Part shown: positions 42,340 through 52,576 of the stretch, piece by piece
Position numbering within the stretch: position 1 is the first letter of the stretch
Layout: every line of letters begins with the position of its first letter
Assembly (NCBI RefSeq): GCF_030035675.1
Contig: NC_084495.1
Coordinates: forward strand, 12,369,001 to 12,433,000
Direction: 5' to 3'
Length of the DNA: 64,000 nt
From: Rhineura floridana
Taxonomy: Eukaryota; Chordata; Lepidosauria; Squamata; Rhineuridae
Translations under genes and position numbers: made by a program
The notes under the pieces: generated by a model
Seen by the model: the letters and a program-made list of their open reading frames with translations, nothing else
Database searches by the model: none
Told to the model about the DNA's origin: nothing

Positions 42340-42440
42340 TGTGCTTGGTTTTAACTGCTTTTAATACTGGATTTTAAATTGTTGTCACCTGCCCTGGGAC
42401 CTGCTGGCGAAGGATGGGCAATAAAATTAACAATAATACT
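42340..42440 (+). repeat. L2-like LINE 3' tail
   Basis: TTTTAACTGCTTTTAATACT, CACCTGCCCTGGGACCTGCT and GGGCAATAAAATTAACAA form a typical 3' end. Confidence 0.6.
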
Positions 42441-42587
42441 CTTAAGAGTCAGGGGCTTCCACGCAGACTTTTGGTAGTTCCTGCCAGGAGTAGAGCTGTC
42501 TCTTATCCTGGTATTGGGAGGGGCTGACAATTCCCAAGGATCTCTGGAAGAGAGCCAATGACTACAAAGCCTGTTCATACTGTAGTA

Positions 42588-42708
42588 CAGCGATGGGGAA
42601 CCTGTAGCCCTCCCAATATTGTTAGTCTACAACTCCCATTGGCCTTGACCATTAGCCATGCTGGCTGGGGCTGATGGGAGTTGGGGGGGCACAGGCTCCA
42701 CATCCCTG
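42588..42708. mobile_element. foldback MITE (CAGGGATGGGGAACC family)
   Basis: CAGCGATGGGGAACCTGTAG and CTCCACATCCCTG are the ends, with core ACTCCCATTGGCC / GGGGCTGATGGGAG. The duplication is not convincing here. The copy at 60218-60356 has a perfect one. Confidence 0.8.
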
Positions 42709-42795
42709 GGGTAGCAGATGATGCATTGGTTCCCTGGAAATTAATGGCTATGAGGAGAAATGGCTTGTGGCAAGGTTTAAGGTACTTTTGAAGTA

Positions 42796-42803
42796 TCTAT
42801 CTA

Positions 42804-42835
<32 letters not shown>

Positions 42836-42925
42836 GTCTATCTAGTCTATCTAGTCTAATCTAATTCTTTGATTTATATCCCATCCTTCCTCCTAGCAGG
42901 AGCCCAGGATTCATAATTTTTTTTT
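42796..42925. repeat. (TCTG)n/(TCTA)n microsatellite with retroposon tail
   Basis: Tetranucleotide runs are followed by TTGATTTATATCCCATCCTT and GGAGCCCAGGATTC, an inverted LINE/SINE tail. Confidence 0.85.
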
Positions 42926-43489
42926 TTTAAAAAACCCAAGTAACGTAGTACTTCTTTTTCTATTTTCCTTCTTTCTCATTGCATGAATCAGAACAGTTTT
43001 TAGTTCACTTTAACAAAACCAGCACAACCCCTTCACCCGCTGGAAATGAAAGAGGATCCAGGACAAATTTGCCTTGCCTTGCAAAGGGATTAATTTTACC
43101 CTTGACTTATAAAGGCACTTCAGGGAACAGCTGCTATTTCTCTTTCTTCTTTTAAGAGAACGAGGTTATCGCACCACACGTTCCCCACAAAGTCCCCCAT
43201 AATGGGCTACTTCCACCTCCAACTTCTTTGAAATGTCTTTACTTTGAATTGTGAGCACGGAATAGATAAAAGGGGAACCAGAAGGAGCGGAACTTTTCAT
43301 TGCTTCTGGGCCTGCTTCTGAATCCCTTTTGCATGCAGTTGCATTCCAAATCTGGATGAATGAGATGATCGGGTAAGGTGCAGTTTGTCAGATACGGGGG
43401 AAAGGATCTATGAACGGTGATGAACTGCATACATCCTCCTCCTTGGTTGCTCAGCTGGGGGGCTCTAGACATGGTAGGGCTGTGCCAGG
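42926..43489. other. unassigned intronic sequence
   Basis: Nothing recognised. Confidence 0.4.
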
Positions 43490-43497
43490 ATCTAGAT

Positions 43498-43635
43498 CAG
43501 CCTTTCCCAACCAGTGTGCCTCCAGATGTTGTTGGACCACAACTCCCATCAGCCTCAGCCAGCATTGCCAATGGTCAGGAAAGATGGGAATTGTGGTCCA
43601 ACAACATCTGGAGGCACACTGGTTTTGAAAGGCTG
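43498..43635. mobile_element. hAT-type foldback MITE (CAGCCTTTCCC family), complete
   Basis: The 138-bp palindrome starts CAGCCTTTCCCAACCAG and ends TTTGAAAGGCTG. Flanks ATCTAGAT (43490-43497) and ACCTAGAT (43636-43643) agree at 7 of 8. Confidence 0.88.
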
Positions 43636-43874
43636 ACCTAGATGGTGTGCTGAGTCACCACAGTGGATCTGCAGCGTCTGAATGTGGCTGGGCAAGGGAG
43701 TTCAGGAGGCTCAATTCGAGATGCTGAGGTGAGAGGTCACATCATGGAGCTGTGGCCAAAGATGGACTAGGATGCTTCTGGATTATTGTTATTCATTACC
43801 GTTATTCATCACTTACTACCTAAAATGACTCAAAGCAACTTGCAACTATAAAAAAGTACAAATACAAAGGTTTA

Positions 43875-44500
43875 CAAGTCCTGAATGGTTTGGAACTGCA
43901 TTATATGAAAGACCACCTCCGCCTATATGAGCTTGCCCGAGGAATCTGTGTCGGAGGTCCTGCTCTCTGCTCACCGGTGAGATCTGTTACGGAGTGTTGC
44001 CAGACCACACACCCTGCCCAGCCACACTCTTTGTTTCCAGGCCACACCCATCACTGGCCCGGCTTTGCACCATCCTTGAGTGTTTTTGCCTGGCTGGAAT
44101 GTATGCCTCTTGCTTAGATAGAGGATAGAGTGTGTGTGTGAGAATGTGAAAAACCAGCCTATTATACAAAGGTAACAAGTTACATTCACTGCATGGCCCA
44201 CTTTTGCTTTTGGCCCTGTGTAACACCGGCATTTGGCCCCTGGAAAGTTGCCTAGAAAGAAACTGAAAGAATTCACCAACCCTGTGTTTGTGGGAAACGA
44301 GTAGGGCTTTCTCAGTGGTGGCTCCACACCTTTGGAATTTCCTCTGTAAGGAGATACATATGGCCTCGTTGCTAGTGGTCTTTTTTTTTTTTTTTTAAAC
44401 CCATTCTGAAGACACATTTATTCAGTCTTGTCTGAATTGTGTGATTCTTGGGGCGGGGGGAACTTTTGTGCATTTGATGTTTGTAATTCTGTTTTCATGG
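43875..44500 (+). mobile_element. L2-group LINE C-terminal fragment with internal insertion
   Basis: The translation reads NGLELHYMKDHLRLYELARG-like sequence, then after an unrelated block (about 43990-44270) continues GRAFSVVAPHLWNFLCKEIH-like sequence, typical of the end of an L2 polymerase. The inserted block (CACACCCATCACTGGCCCGG and onward) belongs to an unidentified repeat. Confidence 0.6.
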
Positions 44501-44557
44501 GTTTTAGAGTCTCATAAGCTGCCTTGTGAGGACAGTGTGTCCTGAAAGACAGATTAC

Positions 44558-44756
44558 GAACATAGGAAGCTGCCTTCTACTGAGTTAGAGCATTGGTCCA
44601 TCTAGCTCAGTATTGCCTACACGGGTAGCAGCTCTCCAGGGTTCCAGGCAGGCTTCTCTCCAAGCCCTACCTGGAGATGTCAGGTATTGAACCTGAGACC
44701 TTCTACATGCGAGGCAGATGCTCTACCACTGAGCTACGGCCCTTCCCATGCAATCC
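44558..44756 (-). mobile_element. tRNA-derived SINE (GGCAGCTTCC family)
   Basis: Full length in inverted form, from ATAGGAAGCTGCCTTCTACT through GTATTGAACCTGAGACC to CCACTGAGCTACGGCCC. Confidence 0.92.
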
Positions 44757-45110
44757 CCCCATCTTTTAAAAATGTTAACATTTTAGGGGCTGGATTAAAG
44801 GAGTGGCGAGAAATGAAAGTAGCATGATCGGAAAGAGAAATGTTGCACTCCTGTTTCTTAAATGTCTCCAGCTTGCCAGATGGTCTGACAGAGGAGGAGC
44901 GGCATATATCAGGCATTTGTGTGAGAACACGGAACTTCTGCTGATATGGAGGAAGGGTGCTGCCGGTTTGAGAAATGAGATTTCATTGCAGGATACACTT
45001 TGGTCTTTCATCCAGAGTGTACCTCTGTTGCTACTTCTTTGTCTTTGTTTTTCCCAGTGCTAGTATCACAGTTGGAAGTTGCTGGTGAACTACAGCTCTC
45101 TCTCCAGCAA
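44757..45110. other. unassigned intronic sequence
   Basis: No feature recognised. Confidence 0.4.
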
Positions 45111-45117
45111 ATGCCAC

Positions 45118-45315
45118 CGTTGGGACGTAGGGAGCTGCCTTATACCGAGTCATACCGTTGGTCCGTATAGCTTAGCATTGTCTGCGCTGACTGGCAGCAG
45201 CTCTCCAGGTGTTCAGATGGGGTCACTCCCAGCCCTACTTGGAGATGCAGGAGATTGAGCCTGGGACCTTCTGCATGCAAAGCAGATGCTCTCCCACTGA
45301 GCTACGGCCCTTTCC
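45118..45315 (-). mobile_element. tRNA-derived SINE (GGCAGCTTCC family)
   Basis: GGGAGCTGCCTTATACCGAG to GAGCTACGGCCCTTTCCC, with GAGATTGAGCCTGGGACC as inverted B box. Confidence 0.9.
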
Positions 45316-45387
45316 CAGTGCCATTGGATTGCTTTGTGGAAGGTCTAGTGAGATTGGGCAGAAGTTGTGATGTCCCCGATGGGGAGA

Positions 45388-45585
45388 TGGAACACAGAAC
45401 ACTGCCTTATATGGAGTCAGACTGTCGGTCCAGCTAACTCAGTATTGTCTATGTTGCTTGGCATTGACTCCAGGGTTCCAAACAGAAGACATTCTCAGCC
45501 CTACTTGCAGATGCCAGGGATTGAACCTGGGATCTTCTTCATGCAAAGCTGATGCTTTCCCACTGAGCTATGGCCCTTCCCATGC
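45388..45585 (-). mobile_element. tRNA-derived SINE (GGCAGCTTCC family)
   Basis: AACACTGCCTTATATGGAGT to GAGCTATGGCCCTTCCC, with GGGATTGAACCTGGGATC as inverted B box. Three same-strand copies lie within 1 kb. Confidence 0.9.
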
Positions 45586-45878
45586 AATCTCTACCACCAT
45601 CACTGAATAGTTTGGACACTTTCTAGGCTTAATGCTGGGTTGCTCGACTGCACGCACTCATCACTGATGTGGGTTTTCTGGAAGACAGAAGAGCAGGGCC
45701 GTCACTATGGGGGTGCGGGCGGTGCGGCCCACACCCGGGTGACACCAAGAGAGGGGTGACACCCAGAGCCGCCCCGCCCCTAGGCACCGGGAAGTGGGTC
45801 AGCCGAGTGGCCGATTCCTCCCCAATCCAGCCGCTTAGCTCGTTGGTGCTCCAGCTCCTGGGGCCCGAGGGGAGTCCG

Positions 45879-46119
45879 GGGCTAAGGAGGAGCCTGCCTG
45901 GCCTGGCCTGGCCTCCACCACCACCGCTCTTCGCAGCTCCTGCTGAGGCTGCCAGGATGCTTGGGTGCCGTCTCGGGAGCAGGCGGGGCCAGGCGCGGTT
46001 GCTAGGAGACGGCGCCCGAGTGGCCTGGCAGCCTCAGCAGGAGCTGCGAAGAGGCGGTGGTGGTGGAGGCCAGGCCGGGCCGGGCCGGGCCGGGCCGGGC
46101 CGGCTCCTCCTTAGCCCCG
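45879..46119. repeat. GC-rich inverted repeat (hairpin) inside the second hAT element
   Basis: The left arm GGGGCTAAGGAGGAGCC ... CTGCTGAGGCTGCCAGG pairs with the right arm CCTGGCAGCCTCAGCAG ... GGCTCCTCCTTAGCCCC. The arms are about 100 bp with a loop of about 30 bp. The right arm holds an expanded (GGGCC)n run (46073-46102) opposite a shorter GGCCT run. Confidence 0.9.
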
Positions 46120-46559
46120 GAGCCGGTTCCCCTGCTCTGGAAAGGACGCCCTGCTTCACCCCTCATGCTGTGGGCGCCGCTGGGCGGGAGTGGCCGCAAC
46201 AGGGGCCCCCAGGCAGAGACGCTGCCGCCGCCGCTGCTGAGCCAAGGGAGAGATGGGTGAGGAGGAGTGGGAACGCGGGGCTCTGGGCGGCAGAGCTGGT
46301 GGAGGGCATCCAAGGCCTGCCTGCCTGCGTGGGGGAAGAAAGGAAAGAGGGATGCTGCCTCCCCTTCCTTAACCTTCTCCACGGCAGGCCCAGGAAGGGC
46401 ATTGAGGTTCATCATGGCCTAGGAGAGCTTCCCACGGCAGGGGCAGTGTATCTTGCTGCCTGGGTGCCACATGTTGCTCCTGGGGATTTAGAATGGCATT
46501 TTTCCCCCTTTGAAGGGGCTGGGGACTCTTCTGCTCTCATTTGATTGTATTTCACAGTA

Positions 46560-47185
46560 TTTTGCTGTTGTTGTTATGTGCCTCCAAGTCGACTACGACT
46601 TATGGCGACCCTATGAATCAGTGACCTCCAACAGCATCTGTCATGAACCACCCTGTTCAGATCTTGTAAGTTCAGGTCTGTGGCTTCCTTGATGGAATCA
46701 ATCCATCTCTTGTTTGGCCTTCCTCTTTTTCTACTTCTGTTTTTCCAAGCATTATTATATTTTCTAATGAATCATGTCTTCTCATGATGTGTCCAAAGTA
46801 TGATAACCTCAGTTTCATCATTTTAGCTTCTAATGATAGTTCTGGTTTATTTGTTCTACCACCCAATTATTTGTCTTTTTCGCAGTCCATGGTATGCGCA
46901 AAGCTCTCCTCCAACACCACATTTCAAATGAGTTGATTTTTCTCTTATCCGCTTTTTTCACTGTTCAACTTTCACATCCATACATAGAGATGGGGAATAC
47001 CATGGTCTGAATGATCCTGACTTTAGTGTTCAGTGATACATATTTGCATGTGAGTTCTCCAGTAGCTGCCCTCCCTAGTCCTAGCCTAATTTCTTGACTA
47101 TTGTCTCCATTTTGGTTAATGACTGTGCCAAGGTATTGATAATCCTTGATAAATTCAGTGTCCTCATTGTCAACTTTAAAGTAGG
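46560..47185 (-). mobile_element. RTE-BovB LINE 3' end
   Basis: The minus-strand translation gives YLGTVINQNGDNSQEIR, KVRIIQTMVFPISMYGCES, KPELSLEAKMMKLRLSYFGH and IMRRHDSLENIIMLGK. This is the C-terminal end of the BovB reverse transcriptase in two or more frames. The 3' UTR reads, on the plus strand, GTGCCTCCAAGTCGACTACG and ACTTATGGCGACCCTATGAA. The same tail occurs in the Sauria-type SINEs here. Confidence 0.92.
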
Positions 47186-47449
47186 GAAGGGCTAAGCTGG
47201 GGTTGAGGGAGGGGGATTTGTTGCTCCCCTCCACCTTGCAATCCTGTGCATGTTTACTCAGAAGTAAATCCCACCCTGTTGAATGGGGCTTACCCACTAG
47301 GACTGGCGTCAGTTTTGCTGAGACGGCACCTCGGCATTGCACCTGCACTCTTTGCTCACTCACTTCTCCCTGCCTCCCATCACATCTGTGGTTCCCACTG
47401 GCCCTCAGAATTATCCCCAGGCCAGTAGAACAGTGAGTGCTTTTCTACC

Positions 47450-47540
47450 CTATATCTCAGTGGTAGGCTGAGCATGTGCTTTGCATGCAGAAGGTCCTGG
47501 GTTCAATCTTTTGCATGTCCTTGTGAAAGGGAAAAAATGT
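47450..47540 (+). mobile_element. tRNA-derived SINE head, truncated
   Basis: CTATATCTCAGTGGTAGGCT and AAGGTCCTGGGTTCAATC (B box) lie inside the second hAT element. Its 3' half is missing. Confidence 0.7.
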
Positions 47541-47754
47541 TCTAGGTTGTTTGTGTGACAATCCCACAGCTGGCTCCGTGTGTGTGTGCTATTACATTCA
47601 GTGATATACGGGAATTACAATTTACGAGTAACATTAGTACAAAAAACATTACTAAGGATTCTGTATGGTCTGGTACAGTAGGAGGTCCATGGGGGTGACA
47701 CCATGAGTTACCGCACCAGGTGACACCAACCCTAGTGACGCCACTGCAGAAGAG

Positions 47755-49840
47755 GCAGTGCCCTGGTGTGTTCTCCACTAGCTGAGGCCTTTGAGTCATT
47801 TTCAAGAGCAGTGTTTTGCAATAATGAAGCCTGGGACTTACGAAGCATGGATCAGTGTGGTGAAGGCTGACCTCTCCAGAAGAGGCACAAGCTTCCTAAT
47901 GAGCAGATGATGGGAAATGGCACTCGAGGCAACAACTCTGACCTGCTTCTCCAAAAAGCAGCACCAGGTCTAGGAGAAAAAGTGTCTTAACTAAGCATCC
48001 GCAGCTCTATTGGCCTGCTCGCCAAGGGCGAGTATCTTTTGCCCTGTCTCAGATCAGAGAGTCTCAGATAGGCTGTCCCTTGAGCTAGAGACAGCATGTG
48101 TTTTTGCCCCTCTTTCTTTCTTTATCCAAGCCTCAACTCAAGTCAGGGAAGGCGCCACTTCTCCCTTCTCAACCTTGCCTAGTGAACTAGAAGGAGAAAC
48201 ACTGAGCCTCAGATGAACTGGTACAAGGGGATAGCAAGGTTTGGCTAGTAAGCCAAGATGATATTTGTAGATCCCTGATCAGAAGGGGTTGTGGCAAACT
48301 TCATAAATCACAAGCAGGCAAATCTGGTGTAAACCACAGCCACCCTCAACGATTATCATCTCTGTCTTGTCTTGATTCAGATTTGATAATATCAATGAGT
48401 CTCTTTTGGATGGAGAAAAATCCTGCTAGTATGTCAAAGCAGTAGTTCTGTTATCCAAATGTTTCCTAAAACATTTGAGTTTTTTTCCTCAACTGAAAGG
48501 CCATCTGAGTGAGTTCCCACTTCTGGCGTCTTTGATACATGTCAGCAAATCCTGCCCCTCATTAATATCTCCTCCTCTGAAGTAAACTCACAGGCCTTGA
48601 TGCAGTACAGACTTAGGCACGGTAAAACAACAGGCAAAAGTGTGCCTAGCCCTGGGCTGGATTGGGCCATTAATCTGAAACAGAATCTCATAACATGACT
48701 TGGCATTTATAGCTTTGTATCCAGGGCCGGCCCTACCATTAGGCAGAGTGAAGCATCCACCAGCATTCTATGGCCACTGAGCATGCTCAGTCCTTATTGG
48801 ACTGTTGGGGTTGTATGTGTCTTTTCTTGCCCTTTAGGGTTTTTCCTAAAACTTATAGATGTGGTGGGGAACCTCTGGCCTCCGGGCCTAACCCAGACAG
48901 CCAGGCCTTTCAATTTGGCCCATCAAAGATAAGGGAGAATTGCTTGTCCAGACGTGCCCTGCCCATCTGTCAATCATGAATATCACATTGGACTTGCTGG
49001 GACAGATTTCTGCCATTGTTTCAATCTGCCACATGAATGTGACAACTCCCATCACTGGTATCAACTGTGTCTTAGAAGTTCTGCTTGAAATTGGGGGCTT
49101 TCCACCTTTTTCAGCATTGCTTGTGATTAATTTCCAGTTGGCAAGCTTTGGCAAACTGTTGGAAGATGCTGCAAACTTATGGAAGGGATAGGATGTTTCC
49201 ACCTACTCCTAGTAGAATCGTTCCATTGGCTAGGCAGGAGCTGGTGGCAGCAGAGAGGAGTTAAAGGATCAAATGCTCTATCTTCTCAATACAATTTGTG
49301 CCTCTCATTGTGGGTGCGATCCAATGGAGATTGGTTGAGCCGAGCGATCCAGTGGGGATTGGTCCAGCAGGGTGAATGGGGCACTGCCCCACCAACTACA
49401 GTCTCCTTTGTTCTTCAAACAAACCCATTAGAAATAATTGCTTTTGCAGGCAGGTCTTTGAAAGTTTGGTGGTATATGTGAGGGGCATTTTGTCTTCACT
49501 CAAGCATTCAAAAGCAAGGCAGTCCTAACGGGGGTCAGCCCCTACCCTACCTCAGCCTGAGGGTGGCCCCTGGTAAAGTTCCAGTCTCTGCCCCCATCTG
49601 TAGCACAGAAACTGTGTGATAGCATCAATGCCCAGAATTGCCTTGAGAAAGAGTAATGAATCCTCGTTGCATTAGTACAGCCTTGTAAACAAGCCCACTG
49701 ATGTTGCTAGCCCGGCTTGAGCATCCCACTCTAAGTCCTCGTCCTCCTCCGCTTCTTTCTCGTCAGTCCACCCCCCTCCAGCAGGGCTCACGATAGGTGG
49801 ACTGGTGCTGCCTTCTCAGCTGTGAGTTTGGGTGTGTGAC
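47755..49840. other. unassigned intronic sequence
   Basis: About 2 kb without a recognised exon. A terminus-like CAGGGCCGGCCCTACCATTA lies at 48722. A block at 49370-49480 (GCACTGCCCCACCAACTACA, AAACAAACCCATTAGAAATA) resembles 31085-31165 and 32125-32150 and may be diverged repeat. Confidence 0.4.
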
Positions 49841-49847
49841 TGTTCCA

Positions 49848-50298
49848 CAGGGCCGGGACCAGCCTGCCACAGGCCCCTGCCTCCCCTCAGTGTGTGTGCT
49901 TGCACATACTTGTGCGCACAGTACTAAATACGCCCTGGGTGTGCCACCTCTCATGTCATTGCACATGCCTGCCATCACCTAAGATGGTGGGGGGGGTATT
50001 GACGCCCCCGCTGCCATCTTGGATGATGGCAGGCATGTGCGTTGATGTGCTGACATGTGAGGTGAAACAATCGGGTGCTTAAGTGCCCGACTGCTGCTCA
50101 CATGTGCAGGGGGTGATGTTGGCTGGGAGAGTGGAGCTCCTGCTCCACCATCTGTGTCACGTCCAGTCACGGCCCATGACTCAATGCTGGTGGGGATCGC
50201 GGAGTGGGAGCCCCACTCTTCCAGCTGCAGGGGTCCTCAGCTAGCAGCAGGAGTCATCAGCCAGTGTCCGACCTGGTCACCCGCTGGCGCTGTGCCTG
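49848..50298. mobile_element. hAT-type nonautonomous element with CAGGCCCGG ends (copy 2), complete
   Basis: The 451-bp element starts CAGGGCCGGGACCAGCC and ends GCTGGCGCTGTGCCTG. A perfect 8-bp duplication CTGTTCCA flanks it (49840-49847 and 50299-50306). It is inverted relative to 5922-6427 and contains the same CACCTAAGATGGTGG / CCATCTTGGATGATGG foldback. Confidence 0.92.
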
Positions 50299-50306
50299 CT
50301 GTTCCA

Positions 50307-50985
50307 TTCTGCCACAACTAAATCCTCAGAGAGATGGGAAATTTGTTTGCTTACATTTTTTGGGCTCCACCCACTCCCCTCCCCAATTGACCATGTTCGA
50401 ATCCAACCCGCAGGCTTAAAGAGGTTACTCTGGCATATATGATGTAAAGAAATGGAGACCTGGACCAGATAATCTTGGGTAAACAAGGGCATTCATGTCC
50501 TCTCTTCAGATCTGATGATGCAGCTTTAGACTTTAGGAGCAAGATAATTGGCAACTATCGTTTTAAACATGCTTTCTCATAATGTTACTATTTTATTCAT
50601 GAACAAGAAAATATTTTTGACTAGTGTTGCTGCTGCTATTCTTTGGTCCTGTAGATTTCTCCCTGTTATTGACTTACACCATTTAAATTTTCAGTCTCTA
50701 TCTAAAAGTTACATAATTGCAAAAATAGCAGGCACTGCATATATAATGCAGGCATATTGGCATGTACGTTATATATCCCCACTTTTGATATTTACTAGCT
50801 CATTTCTTTGTTTTGACTATTAAGGCATGGATAATGCCTGGAAATAAATCAGCAAGGCTGCTTTGTTGAAACGGAGGCACAAAGGAATTCATGCTGTTAA
50901 GGTGTGCAGGTTGCCAGACGAGTTCTCTATTGGATTAGTTCTCTGAATTAGTTCTCTGTTCTGAATGCATGAGGCTTTGGGAAAG
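50307..50985. other. unassigned intronic sequence
   Basis: AT-rich, nothing recognised. Confidence 0.4.
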
Positions 50986-50987
50986 AA

Positions 50988-51125
50988 ACAGGGCATAGCT
51001 CAGAGGCAGGACATCAGCTGTGCAATGAGAAGGTTCCAGGTTCAATCCTTGGCATCTCCAGGTAGCGTTAGGAAAGTCCTCTGTCTGAAATCTGGAGAGC
51101 TACAGCCAGTTTGTGTAGGGCAGGG
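50988..51125 (+). mobile_element. tRNA-derived SINE (GGCAGCTTCC family), 3'-truncated
   Basis: GGGCATAGCTCAGAGGCAGG and GTTCCAGGTTCAATCCTTGG are the A and B boxes. It ends at CCAGTTTGTGTAGGGC. Confidence 0.8.
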
Positions 51126-51130
51126 GTAAA

Positions 51131-51515
51131 ATGGAAATGGACTGCCTTCAAGTCGATCCCGACTTATGGTGACCCTATGAATAGGGTGTTCATGGTAAGC
51201 GGTATTCAGAGGGGGTTTCCCATTGCCTCCCTCTGAGGCTGGTCCTCCTCAGTTGGCTAGGGCCTGCTCAGCTTGCCACAGCTGCACAAGCCAGCCCCTT
51301 CCTTGTCTGCAACTGCCAACTGGGGGGCAACTGGGCTCCTTGGGACTATGCAGCTTGCCCACAGCTGCACAGGTGGCAGGGCACGTAACCCCTGAGCCAC
51401 TCACTGTGAGGGTGATCTTTAGCTGGCCCTTCACACCCAGGAGACACGAGCGGGGATTTGAACTCACAGACTCTGGACTCCCAGCCAGGCTCTCCTCCCC
51501 ACTGTGCTATACCAG
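51131..51515 (-). mobile_element. Sauria-type SINE with long or composite body
   Basis: The BovB-like tail CTTCAAGTCGATCCCGACTT and GGTGACCCTATGAATAGG comes first, then AGAGGGGGTTTCCCATTGCC. An extended body (AACTGCCAACTGGGGGGC and others) follows before GGGGATTTGAACTCACAG (B box) and CACTGTGCTATACCAGC. It is longer than 29805-30032 by about 150 bp. Confidence 0.75.
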
Positions 51516-51740
51516 CAGTTAAACAGTCATTCTTCTAAGGACCAGCTGGAATGGAAATAGCTCCAGGTCAGGGAAAGCCTGACAAGGGCTGGCCTTGAGT
51601 TGCGGGCTGGGCCCTCCTTCCCATCTCTCCGCCTCCTGCAGCCTGTCATAATTGCGGACGAAGGAGAGAAGGTCAGAGAAAGCCTATTTGGAGAGAGAGA
51701 AAACTGAAGACCTTCCTTTTTCAACAAGCCTTTGAAGTAA
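51516..51740. other. unassigned intronic sequence
   Basis: GGAAAGCCTGACAAGGGC and GAGAAAGCCTATTTGG suggest an eroded L2 C-terminus leading into the tail that follows, but I cannot confirm it. Confidence 0.35.
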
Positions 51741-51744
51741 AAGT

Positions 51745-51960
51745 TTTATCCCAGTCTGCGTCTGTGTTGGGATTGCTTTTTAAGATGTTTTTAAAGCTTT
51801 TTCTTTTAAGATGTTTTGTTTTAATATTTTTAAAAGATGTTCCGTTTTAATATATTTTAAAGTCTGTTTTTAAGATGTTTTAGAGTGTTTTTAGTGTTGC
51901 TGCCCTGGGCTCCTTCTGGGAGGAAGGGCGGGATATAAATTTAATAAACAAAGAAAGAAA
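51745..51960 (+). repeat. LINE/SINE 3' tail fragment
   Basis: CCCAGTCTGCGTCTGTGTTG, repeated TTTTAAGATGTTTT blocks, GCTGCCCTGGGCTCCTTCTG and GGGCGGGATATAAATTTAAT match the same tail family as 3540-3705. Confidence 0.7.
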
Positions 51961-52570
51961 CAAATGTAATCTTCCTGGAGTAGGCGACGGTGTAGATATT
52001 CCAGTTACTTTCCTCTGTGTAAGTAATACAGGATGGTATATTTGGTGTTTCCCCCCGGGGTGAAAAACTTTTGGATGAAAGTATCAGTAAGGCCAGATGC
52101 TCTGAAAGCAGTCAAGTGAATAATAATATATGAACTATCTCGTGGCTTTTCATTTTCTAGTAAATCAGATAGGACGGGTGGAAACATTTCCAAGTATTTG
52201 GTGTTCTTGAGTCATCTATCAGGTCAGTCCGTTAGTTGGGTAAAAAGTGAGAGACAAAAACAGTTGCCTTTTGAAAGACGCAAGTACATTCATCTTTAAC
52301 ATTAATGACTCTCAAGTAGCATTTTTCTCCCCTAGGCTGCTTTCAGACATGGAGTTTATTGTATTAATTAATGGATTTAAATGGTAGCGCTTTTGTCCCA
52401 ATTTCTGAAATTCCTTTCACACTGCAGTGCCGGTTGTGCTAAGGAACAGTAGTTTTTCCAGCCAATATACCTGCATTTCGCTCAACTGTCTCTCACACGG
52501 CTGGAATGAACATCTTGTTTTCGTCCCTCACCCATTAGACACATGCGCACTGTTCCTCACTGTGTAGGAG
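51961..52570. other. unassigned intronic sequence
   Basis: No feature recognised. Confidence 0.4.
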
Positions 52571-52576
52571 GTCTAA

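Larger units (their letters stand above)
45694..47746. mobile_element. second hAT-type element (CAGGGCCGTCACTA ends), with nested LINE
   Basis: The 2053-bp element starts CAGGGCCGTCACTATGG and ends CCTAGTGACGCCACTG. It is flanked by a perfect 8-bp duplication CAGAAGAG (45686-45693 and 47747-47754). The left third is very GC-rich and contains a long hairpin. The middle holds a BovB LINE end (46560-47185). Both subterminal zones carry GGTGACACCA repeats. A 291-codon frame across the GC-rich part is not recognisable as a transposase and runs through the hairpin, so I treat the element as nonautonomous. Confidence 0.92.

Noticed and set aside
45669-46544. 291-codon plus-strand open frame
   Set aside because: It runs through both arms of a GC-rich hairpin and the left end of a hAT-type element. 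It has Gly/Pro/Arg bias and no family resemblance.
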